A stretch of 37,249 nt of DNA from EsbW-18 sp033811555 (GTDB lineage: Bacteria > Patescibacteriota > Minisyncoccia > Phycocordibacterales > EsbW-18), in contig JAPXOG010000005.1 of assembly GCA_033811555.1 (NCBI GenBank), positions 1 to 37,249 of the forward strand, written 5' to 3'. Below are positions 30,973 through 37,249 of this stretch, one piece after another (positions within the stretch are counted from its first letter, which is position 1; each line of letters starts with the position of its first letter). The position numbers were made by a program, and so were the translations under genes. The notes under the pieces were generated by a model that was not told the origin of the DNA, made no database searches, and was given only the letters and a program-made list of their open reading frames with translations.

Positions 30973-31103
30973 ACGTTTGGGTTGACCTAGTTTCGAATCT
31001 CAAGCTGACTCGATCGCATGTTTACAGTCCTGTAAACAAGTCGACGAGCACAGCACGAGACCTACTCCTGGTCCTACCCGACCGCTCCGGCGGAGCGGTC
31101 CTA
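30948..31103 (-). ncRNA. Candidate structured small RNA
   Basis: A minus-strand transcript of about 155-170 nt is bounded by a promoter (31138-31110) and an intrinsic terminator (30972-30935). Between them are a 9-bp hairpin right at the 5' end (GACCGCTCC / GGAGCGGTC, 31100-31080), a second hairpin (31048-31009) with a 9-bp upper stem TGTTTACAG/CTGTAAACA and a 4-bp CTCG/CGAG base around a 6x6 internal loop, and a repeated GTAGGACC/GTAGGTC segment. The GC content is clearly higher than in the flanks. No SRP core motif, tmRNA or RNase P signature is visible. The only ORF across it (ending at 31022) overlaps the start of the plus-strand gene, has a low-complexity Arg/Ser-rich end and no homology that I recognise. 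Identity unknown. Confidence 0.55.
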
Positions 31104-31109
31104 CAAATT

Positions 31110-31138
31110 ATGCTACTCCTTGTGGGTGTAAAAGTCAA
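31110..31138 (-). promoter_or_regulatory. Promoter of the small RNA candidate
   Basis: On the minus strand TTGACT (31138-31133), 17-bp spacer, TAGCAT (31115-31110); an alternative -10, CATAAT (31112-31107), would have a 20-bp spacer. An AAGGAG within the spacer has no start codon at suitable distance. Confidence 0.45.
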
Positions 31139-31199
31139 TAGCAAGCACGGTGACCAAAAAAATAGTATACTTACACATATTATAAAATAACTATCACTT

Positions 31200-32135
31200 A
31201 TGGATACAACCGTGGACAAGCCAAAAACAATGCCTAAGGATTTCTTCTTATATCTAGGCGTTGCGGTTTCTCTTTATGCGTCTGCTGGGGCGCTTCTAGC
31301 ACTTTTGTTTAACATTATAAATATCGCACTTCCAGATTTATTGAACCCGTATTACTCAGCTATGTGGGCAGTGAGCGGTATGCAGTTTGCAATCTCTGTT
31401 TTGATTGTTGCGTTTCCTATTTTTATTATTTTGTCGTGGCTTATACGAAAAGATATATCTCGTGACAAAAACAAGTATCAGTTATTGGTGCGCAAGTGGT
31501 TTATTTACTTTACACTTTTTTTGGCAGGTGTGGTGCTTGCAGGAGATCTAGTAGCTCTTGTTCACACATATCTCGGCGGAGAAATAACAGCGCGGTTTAT
31601 TTGGAAAATGGTTTCCGTTTTTGCAGTAGCAAGTGCCATATTCTCATATTATTTCTATGATGTGAGACGTGCATCGTCAGGAGATACACGCGTTAACCGT
31701 ACGATAATGATTGTTGCTGTGGTTGGTGTTGTGGTGTCCATTATTGCAGGTATAGTTCTCGTGGGTTCGCCTTCAGAAATTCGATCACGTCGTTTTGACG
31801 AATCGCGCGTTAACGATTTACAAAATATTTTGTGGAGTGTTACCGATTATTATCAGCTTCACGGAAAATTACCAGAAACATTAGATGCCCTTCAGGATGA
31901 TATTGCGATGTATAAAGCTCCAGTAGACCCTGAAACACAGGAATCGTATGAGTACACAATAAAGAATGCCTCGTCGCTCACTTTTGAGGTGTGTGCGGTA
32001 TTTAGCTTGCAAAGCACTGATGAAAACAATAACAGTTTGATGTATCCAGAAATGCAAATGTTCAAACATGGAGTTGGTAGGACATGTTTTGAGCGAAGTA
32101 TTGATCCTAAGCAGTACCCTATAAAGACACAGTAA
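31200..32135 (+). CDS. DUF5671-like membrane protein with extracytoplasmic or soluble C-terminal domain
   Basis: 311 residues. The N-terminal part (PKDFFLYLGVAVSLYASAGA) with four TM helices (about 15-40, 55-82, 97-120, 132-152) resembles the DUF5671 family, frequent in CPR genomes; function unknown. A fifth hydrophobic helix (about 170-190) leads to a 120-residue soluble domain with FDESRVNDLQNILWSVTDYY and LPETLDAL, similar to the post-helix part of type II pseudopilins, and two Cys (258 and 294). A TATAAA-type box lies at about 31177-31190 but spacing to the ATG is loose. It is divergent from the small RNA candidate. Confidence 0.75.
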   Translation: MDTTVDKPKTMPKDFFLYLGVAVSLYASAGALLALLFNIINIALPDLLNPYYSAMWAVSGMQFAISVLIVAFPIFIILSWLIRKDISRDKNKYQLLVRKWFIYFTLFLAGVVLAGDLVALVHTYLGGEITARFIWKMVSVFAVASAIFSYYFYDVRRASSGDTRVNRTIMIVAVVGVVVSIIAGIVLVGSPSEIRSRRFDESRVNDLQNILWSVTDYYQLHGKLPETLDALQDDIAMYKAPVDPETQESYEYTIKNASSLTFEVCAVFSLQSTDENNNSLMYPEMQMFKHGVGRTCFERSIDPKQYPIKTQ

Positions 32136-32209
32136 CCTGTACGATAAAGCTTACTTACAGTTCGTTTGATCATAAATGGATAGATCATTTTTGTATTGCG
32201 TTTATGTGG

Positions 32210-32215
32210 TGTAAT
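32210..32215 (+). promoter_or_regulatory. Extended -10 box of leuS
   Basis: TGTAAT preceded by TGG (TGn extension); ends 10 nt before the leuS ATG at 32226. Confidence 0.55.
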
Positions 32216-32225
32216 ATGTTCTCAC

Positions 32226-34646
32226 ATGGAAGGATATGATCACAAAGAGATAGAACAAAAGTGGCGCAATCGCTGGGAAGAGAAACAGCCGTGGCGAGCA
32301 GATGATGCGAGTGATAAGCCTAAATACTATGCACTTGTTGAGTTTCCGTATCCATCTGGAGCTGGTTTGCATGTTGGACATCCGCGACCGTATATTGCGC
32401 TTGATATAGTGTCACGTAAGCGTCGTATGGAGGGATACAATGTTCTGTACCCTATTGGTTGGGATGCTTTTGGGCTTCCAACAGAGAATTACGCTATAAA
32501 GACAGGAAAGGATCCGAAAGAGGTAACTAAAGAAAATACTGACACGTTTCGAAAGCAGATACAAATGCTCGGAATTTCTTTTGATTGGTCGCGTGAAGTA
32601 AACACTACGGATCCAGAGTATTACAAATGGACTCAATGGATTTTTGTTCAATTGTTTAAACACGGTTTAGCATATAAAGCAAAAACTTATATCAACTGGT
32701 GTCCTAAATGTAAAATAGGTTTGGCTAATGAAGAGGTAGTGGGCGGTGCGTGTGAAAGATGTGGGTTTTCTCCTATTGAGAAAAAAGAGAAAGAACAATG
32801 GATGCTTGCGATTACGAAATATGCTCAACGCCTATACGATGATCTTGATACAGTTGAGTACATAGAAGCTGCTAAGGTGGGGCAACGTAACTGGATAGGA
32901 CCGTCTCGTGGTGCAGAAATAGATTTCGTTATAAAAGAAACGGATGAAAAGATTCGTGTATTTACTACTAGACCAGACACGCTTTTTGGTGCAACTTATC
33001 TAGTTTTATCTCCAGAGCATTCTCTTGTGAAGAAGCTTGAGGCACTCATTAAAAATATAGATGAAGTGCGCGCATATCAAGCACAGGCACGCGTAAAAAC
33101 TGAGATAGAGCGTACTGATGAAACAAAAGAAAAAACAGGAGTTCTTCTTGACGGGGTGTTGGCAATTAATCCTGCTAATAAAGAAACTCTGCCTGTTTTT
33201 ATAGCTGATTATGTTCTTTCTCAATATGGGACGGGCGCCATAATGGCGGTTCCTGCACATGACGAGAGGGATTTTGATTTTGCGAAAAAGTTCAAATTAC
33301 CGATTATAGAGGTTGTATCTGGTGGAGATGGTAGTGGTTTATACACAGGAGAAGGGGAGCTGGTTAATTCAGGTGTGTATTCTGGAATGCAATCACAAGA
33401 AGCGAAGGAAAAAATAACTAAATTTGTAGGCGGAGAAATGAAAACTTCATATAAACTCCGTGATTGGGTATTTTCGCGTCAACGATATTGGGGAGAACCT
33501 ATTCCGATGATTTATTGTGAAAAGTGTGGGTGGGTTACGGTTCCTGAAGAAGAGTTGCCTGTGGTCCTACCAGAAGTTGAAAAATACGAACCCACTGAGA
33601 CAGGAGAATCTCCTCTAGCTAATGTTTCCAAATGGGTTAATACAACTTGTCCTAAGTGTGGAGGAGAAGCAAAACGAGAGACAGATGTGATGCCGAACTG
33701 GGCAGGATCTTCGTGGTATTACATCTCATATTGCATTAGTGAAAATCTTAAATCGCAGGATCCGATCTTTAAACAGATCTCAAGTTCCGAAATTCAGAAT
33801 AAATTTAGATACTGGTTACCAGTTGATTGGTATAACGGCGGTATGGAACATACAACTCTGCATCTTTTATATTCGCGCTTTTGGCATAAGTTTCTATATG
33901 ATATAGGAGTAGTTCCAACAAATGAGCCATATTCAAAACGAACAAGCCATGGTCTTATTCTTGCAGAGGATGGAAGGAAAATGAGCAAGAGCTTCGGCAA
34001 TGTAATCAACCCAGATGATATAGTTGATCGTTTTGGTGCTGATGCTATGCGAGTGTATGAAATGTTTATGGGTCCGTTTGAACAAGCAATAGCTTGGTCA
34101 ACTGATGGTCTCGTAGGAACAAGACGATTCCTGGAACGTATAGTTCGTGTATCCACTCGTGTTGCGGAAGTGCCTATGTCAGATGCAATTAGAACTGTGA
34201 TTCATTCCACAATAAAGAAAGTGGGGGAGGATATAGAATCTCTTTCTATGAACACAGCAGTCAGTCAGCTTATGATTTGCTGTAATGAATTGGAAAAAGA
34301 AACAACAGTTTCGAAAGAAGGGTTTGAGATGTTTGTGTGCTTACTTGCTCCATTCGCACCTTTTCTTGCAGAAGAACTTTGGGAGCGTTTAGGCCATAAA
34401 CACTCAGTGCATGAAGAGCCTTGGCCGAAATATGAGAAGGAAGCACTTGTCAAAAAAGAAATATATGTTATAATACAGGTTAACGGTAAGGTTAGGGGTA
34501 AGGTTCTAGGATTTCCTGGGATTAGCCAAGATGAAGTTTTTTCGTTGGTACGTAAGGATAAAAAGCTTTCAGGTTATGTTGGGGATGCACAACCTTTGAA
34601 GGTTGTTTTCGTCCCCGACCGTATACTAAGTATCGTCTTGCGCTAG
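32226..34646 (+). CDS. leuS: Leucyl-tRNA synthetase
   Basis: Class I synthetase charging tRNA-Leu, 806 residues. HIGH motif HVGH at 49-52, zinc-type Cys clusters (CPKCKIGLANEEV and CERCGF; later CEKCGW and CPKCGGEAK), the CP1 editing domain with TTRPDTLFGATYLVLSPEH and GTGAIMAVPAHDERDFDF, and KMSKS at 585-589. The C-terminal domain with QVNGKVRGKV is complete. The ATG at 32226 is chosen rather than an in-frame upstream start at 32196, because homology starts with YDHKEIEQKWRNRWEE and an extended -10 box lies 10 nt before it. Confidence 0.97.
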   Translation: MEGYDHKEIEQKWRNRWEEKQPWRADDASDKPKYYALVEFPYPSGAGLHVGHPRPYIALDIVSRKRRMEGYNVLYPIGWDAFGLPTENYAIKTGKDPKEVTKENTDTFRKQIQMLGISFDWSREVNTTDPEYYKWTQWIFVQLFKHGLAYKAKTYINWCPKCKIGLANEEVVGGACERCGFSPIEKKEKEQWMLAITKYAQRLYDDLDTVEYIEAAKVGQRNWIGPSRGAEIDFVIKETDEKIRVFTTRPDTLFGATYLVLSPEHSLVKKLEALIKNIDEVRAYQAQARVKTEIERTDETKEKTGVLLDGVLAINPANKETLPVFIADYVLSQYGTGAIMAVPAHDERDFDFAKKFKLPIIEVVSGGDGSGLYTGEGELVNSGVYSGMQSQEAKEKITKFVGGEMKTSYKLRDWVFSRQRYWGEPIPMIYCEKCGWVTVPEEELPVVLPEVEKYEPTETGESPLANVSKWVNTTCPKCGGEAKRETDVMPNWAGSSWYYISYCISENLKSQDPIFKQISSSEIQNKFRYWLPVDWYNGGMEHTTLHLLYSRFWHKFLYDIGVVPTNEPYSKRTSHGLILAEDGRKMSKSFGNVINPDDIVDRFGADAMRVYEMFMGPFEQAIAWSTDGLVGTRRFLERIVRVSTRVAEVPMSDAIRTVIHSTIKKVGEDIESLSMNTAVSQLMICCNELEKETTVSKEGFEMFVCLLAPFAPFLAEELWERLGHKHSVHEEPWPKYEKEALVKKEIYVIIQVNGKVRGKVLGFPGISQDEVFSLVRKDKKLSGYVGDAQPLKVVFVPDRILSIVLR

Positions 34647-34699
34647 TCTTGACTACTATCTCTTATAATGATACATTCATTCTTATAATAACGATTTAA

Positions 34700-34705
34700 T
34701 AATAC
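34700..34705 (+). promoter_or_regulatory. -10-like box of the sigma4/HARE-HTH gene
   Basis: TAATAC ends 6 nt before the ATG at 34712. Further upstream, TTGACT just after the leuS stop and two TATAAT sequences suggest an additional promoter with a leader. Confidence 0.45.
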
Positions 34706-34711
34706 GTGGGT

Positions 34712-35782
34712 ATGTCAAAAGTATATAAAAAAGGCACGACTGTTCCACGCGCAGGTTCTGCGTTTTCATTTAATCCAAAACAGGTCAATAAACGTCTTCT
34801 TGGTACGCTTTCTGATCGTGCTCGTGATGTGTTGACGAAGCGATATGGACTTGGAGATAGTAGCAAGCGAATGACACTAGAGGCAATAGGTGAGCAGTAT
34901 GGTATTACACGTGAGCGTGTTCGACAAATTGAAAATTACGCAATAGCAAGTATCAGAAAATCCGAAGCATATGAAAAGGAAGTCGGATCATTTTTGGAGA
35001 TTAAAGAGGAGATCTTGTTTTATGGAGGGATTGCAAGTGAAAAAAATTTTCTTGAACACATTTCAAGTGATTTAAGTGTGCAAAATCATGTATACTTCAT
35101 GTTAGTAGTGGGTCATTTATTTGAGAAACGAAAAGAAGATGATAGTTTTTATCACAGATGGTATGTTGACGGTAATATAGCAAACATAGTTGAAGATGCC
35201 CTTCAGAAATTATATTCATCTCTTCCTGATGAAGAACTTTTGTCAGAACATGATATTATCTCTTCATTTCTAGATCCTTTGAAAGATATTACGGAAGAGT
35301 ATCGTAATGAAGAAGTGGCTCGTCGCTGGCTGACTCTTTCAAAAAAAATCGGTAGTAATCCGTTGGGTGAATGGGGTCATGCAGAATCGCCGAATGTAAC
35401 TCCTAAAGGTATTCGTGATTATGCATACTTGGCAATTCGTAACCACGGATCACCTCTGCATTTCTCAGAAGTAAGTAATCGTATAAACGAATTGTTTCAA
35501 AAAAAGGCTCATGTTGCCACTACGCACAATGAACTTATAAAAGATAAACGTTTGGTGCTTGTTGGGCGTGGTTTGTATGCACTTTCTGAATGGGGATATG
35601 TTGAAGGAGTTGTGCGAGATGTTATCAAAAAAATCCTTTCTGAGTATCAACCACTTTCTCGTGATCAAATAGTAGAAAAGGTTCTTAAAGAGAGATATGT
35701 TAAACCAAACACAATTGTTGTAAATCTTCAAGATTCGAAGTATTTTGTGAGGAACCAAGATGGAACCTATTCACTTGCATAG
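34712..35782 (+). CDS. Sigma-70 region 4 / HARE-HTH domain transcription protein
   Basis: A 356-residue cytoplasmic DNA-binding protein. Residues about 32-84 match sigma-70 region 4 (LSDRARDVLTKRYGLG, then TLEAIGEQYGITRERVRQIE), the helix-turn-helix that reads -35 elements, but regions 2 and 3 are absent, so it is not a complete sigma factor. The middle (90-225) is helical without known motif. Residues about 230-300 resemble the HARE-HTH winged helix known from RNA polymerase delta subunit (RpoE) and restriction-associated proteins (GIRDYAYLAIRNHGSPLHFS; ending GRGLYALSEWG), with possibly a second winged helix up to the end (QPLSRDQIVEKVLKERYVK). A role in promoter use or RNA polymerase modulation is likely. 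A start at 34706 (GTG) is possible but less supported. Confidence 0.8.
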   Translation: MSKVYKKGTTVPRAGSAFSFNPKQVNKRLLGTLSDRARDVLTKRYGLGDSSKRMTLEAIGEQYGITRERVRQIENYAIASIRKSEAYEKEVGSFLEIKEEILFYGGIASEKNFLEHISSDLSVQNHVYFMLVVGHLFEKRKEDDSFYHRWYVDGNIANIVEDALQKLYSSLPDEELLSEHDIISSFLDPLKDITEEYRNEEVARRWLTLSKKIGSNPLGEWGHAESPNVTPKGIRDYAYLAIRNHGSPLHFSEVSNRINELFQKKAHVATTHNELIKDKRLVLVGRGLYALSEWGYVEGVVRDVIKKILSEYQPLSRDQIVEKVLKERYVKPNTIVVNLQDSKYFVRNQDGTYSLA

Positions 35783-35824
35783 AATAAAACACTATTGAAA
35801 TACATTCTTATGGAGCGGTTGTGG

Positions 35825-35830
35825 TAGTAT
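35825..35830 (+). promoter_or_regulatory. -10 box of the membrane-anchored unknown gene
   Basis: TAGTAT ends 8 nt before the ATG at 35839. GGAGG at 35831-35835 is only 3 nt from the ATG, too close for an efficient SD and probably downstream of the transcription start. Confidence 0.5.
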
Positions 35831-35838
35831 GGAGGTGT

Positions 35839-37134
35839 ATGGAAGCTTTTCTAGAATCAATTCGCACATCGTTTGTATCGGCGTGGGGTATCATCGTTAT
35901 TTTTTTCCGCTTTGCCCCATACTGGGCACCAGTTTTTTTTGTGTTTGCTGGATGGAAATCATGGATGCGGTATCGTCGTGCGTTGTTTCTTTCCAAAAAA
36001 GAACCTGTACTATTGGAAATTCGTCTACCTAAAGAAATTGATAAGTCTCCACTTGCAATGGAGATGGTGTTAAATGCATTGTTTGCCACAGGAGGAGAAG
36101 GAACTTGGAAAGATAGATATTGGCTCGGAGGAGTGCGTCCGTGGTTTTCTTTGGAGCTCGTATCTCTTGAGGGGCGAGTTAAATTTTTTATTTGGACATG
36201 GAGAGATAGCGTGAAGTCAATACAAAACAGCATTTATGCGCAGTATCCGATGACTGAAGTTGTTGAAGTGTCCGATTACACTCTCGCATTTTTATATGAT
36301 CCAGATAAAGCAGACATTTCTGCCGCGGAGTTTGTATTGAGTAAGGCAGATCCATACCCTATTAAAACATATGTAGATTATAAGTTAGATAAAGATCCTA
36401 AGGAAGAATACAAGATAGATCCAATGGCCCCCGTGTTGGAGTATCTAGGTGGACTTGGAAAGGGGGAACAGGCTTGGATACAAATAATAGTTCGTGCACA
36501 TAAAAAAGAAGATAGCAAGAAGGGGTCTTTGTTTAGCTTATTTTCCTCATTTGAGGATGTCTTCGATGTGGGTAAAAAAATAAAAGAACATTTTGAAAAA
36601 ACGGATCAATGGAAAGATGATGTGAAGAAAGAGGTGGATTCTATAATCAAAAAACGCAAAATTAAAAGTGGAAAAGATGAAGAATTTGGTATGGTTCAGT
36701 TAACTGACGTGGAGAAAGATATGATTACTGCTCTGGAACGTAGTATTACAAAATTGCCATTTGATGTTGGAATAAGGACCATTTATTTAGCAGAACAAGA
36801 GTATTTTAATAAGAGTAATAAAGGAGCTTTGAATGGGGTATTTGCACAATACAACACTCAACATTTAAATGGTTTCAAGAAAGTAAATGGAACAAGTTTT
36901 GATTACGATATTCAAGATCCGTTTGGATGGCGTGTGGCACGTATGAAGCGAGAAATGTTTGAGGCTTATCGATTGCGTAGTTATTTCCATCCACCTTTTA
37001 AGAGAAATCATTATGTGCTTAACTCAGAAGAATTGGCTACTATTTACCACTTTCCTGGTGGTACTGTGGCAACACCCACGTTTGCACGCATAGAATCGCA
37101 GAAGGCGGAACCTCCTATGAACTTGCCGATATAG
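35839..37134 (+). CDS. Membrane-anchored protein of unknown function (CPR-type, 431 aa)
   Basis: One or two N-terminal TM helices (about 13-38), then a large cytoplasmic part. Segments such as PVLLEIRLPKEIDKSPLAME, WFSLELVSLEGRVKFFIWT and LGKGEQAWIQIIVRAHK recur in a CPR protein type that I recall being encoded next to VirD4/TraG- or VirB4-like ATPases; this context would lie beyond the window and is memory-based. A Lys/Asp-rich coiled segment (about 245-290) and an end rich in Pro follow. A role in a type IV-secretion-like or pilus machine is conceivable but unproved. The ATG at 35839 is chosen over 35821 because of the -10 box spacing and because the hydrophobic N-terminus starts here. Confidence 0.75.
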   Translation: MEAFLESIRTSFVSAWGIIVIFFRFAPYWAPVFFVFAGWKSWMRYRRALFLSKKEPVLLEIRLPKEIDKSPLAMEMVLNALFATGGEGTWKDRYWLGGVRPWFSLELVSLEGRVKFFIWTWRDSVKSIQNSIYAQYPMTEVVEVSDYTLAFLYDPDKADISAAEFVLSKADPYPIKTYVDYKLDKDPKEEYKIDPMAPVLEYLGGLGKGEQAWIQIIVRAHKKEDSKKGSLFSLFSSFEDVFDVGKKIKEHFEKTDQWKDDVKKEVDSIIKKRKIKSGKDEEFGMVQLTDVEKDMITALERSITKLPFDVGIRTIYLAEQEYFNKSNKGALNGVFAQYNTQHLNGFKKVNGTSFDYDIQDPFGWRVARMKREMFEAYRLRSYFHPPFKRNHYVLNSEELATIYHFPGGTVATPTFARIESQKAEPPMNLPI

Positions 37135-37136
37135 TT

Positions 37137-37249
37137 ATGCGACGCACGTATTTTATTGTTGTTATTGTAGGTATAGTGTCTCTGTGTATCGCTTTTTTTC
37201 AAGTTCCAAAATATACTCTCCATCCTAAGGTATTGTCTATACCTAAAGG
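37137..37249 (+). CDS. Membrane protein, 5' part only (cut by window end)
   Basis: An ATG 2 nt after the previous stop opens a frame to the window end (37 codons). It begins with MRRTYFIVVIVGIVSL, a basic start plus hydrophobic helix typical of a signal peptide or anchor. The close spacing suggests an operon with the preceding gene. No family can be assigned from this piece. Confidence 0.7.
   Translation, partial: MRRTYFIVVIVGIVSLCIAFFQVPKYTLHPKVLSIPK

Noticed and set aside
30948..31103. SRP (4.5S) RNA, tmRNA or RNase P RNA as identity of the RNA candidate
   Set aside because: The SRP core GGAAG...GCAGCC-type motif is absent, no tRNA-like ends with an Ala acceptor are seen, and the length is too short for RNase P RNA.
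31022..31219. 65-codon minus-strand ORF over the RNA candidate
   Set aside because: Starts inside the divergent plus-strand gene, spans the putative promoter and ends in an Arg/Ser-rich stretch without recognisable family.

Overview
The window looks like a chromosome segment of a Patescibacteria (Candidate Phyla Radiation) bacterium, most likely from the Parcubacteria side. This is an inference from several traits seen together: very short intergenic gaps, a split transketolase inside a pentose-phosphate/lower-glycolysis gene block, pared-down translation factors (a 154-residue EF-Ts, a PheS without its N-terminal coiled coil), a membrane protein resembling the DUF5671 family, and a TATAAT-like box only 6-10 nt before many start codons, which implies mostly leaderless mRNAs. 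UGA is a normal stop and UGG encodes Trp, so the recoded Gracilibacteria/Absconditabacteria are unlikely.

Layout. 181-1608: gatB. 1659-1910 (minus): a small orphan gene with its own consensus promoter and Shine-Dalgarno site. 2066-8072: carbon metabolism (gap, rpiB, an rpe-like gene, transketolase N and C halves, a PfkB kinase on the minus strand, class II aldolase). 8103-14255: ribosome and translation genes (rplY, rpmE, prfA, rpsB, tsf, tRNA-Thr, pheS) plus a secreted coiled-coil/lytic-transglycosylase protein and a one-TM protein. 14260-16683: pheT. 17021-19120: gyrB. 19309-24866: a cell-surface locus (CARDB protein, sortase, 1114-residue repeat protein with an internal sortase-type motif, small TM protein). 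24956-26295: ychF and a truncated SET-domain gene. 26356-30893: a complete branched-chain amino-acid-type ABC transporter (livH, livM, livK, livG, livF), unusual for this group. 30935-31138 (minus): a promoter, structured region and intrinsic terminator with no convincing ORF, probably a small RNA. 31200-37249: a DUF5671-like protein, leuS, a sigma-region-4/HARE-HTH protein, a membrane-anchored unknown and the start of one more membrane protein.

How the genes fit together. The 2-8 kb block would interconvert pentose phosphates, fructose and triose phosphates and feed GAPDH, the usual reduced sugar metabolism of these cells. Sortase, CARDB and the repeat protein probably form one surface-display system, driven by two near-perfect sigma70 promoters. 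The liv genes would import amino acids or similar solutes.

The strongest unusual signals are: (1) PheT with a complete-looking NlpC/P60 cysteine-peptidase-like domain inserted in its B5 domain while the B2 tRNA-binding domain is missing; (2) a large sortase substrate whose IPYTG motif and TM helix are followed by about 300 cytoplasmic residues; (3) the unannotated minus-strand RNA candidate; (4) the liv cassette lying directly behind a truncated SET gene. No CRISPR array, insertion sequence, rRNA or prophage was seen.
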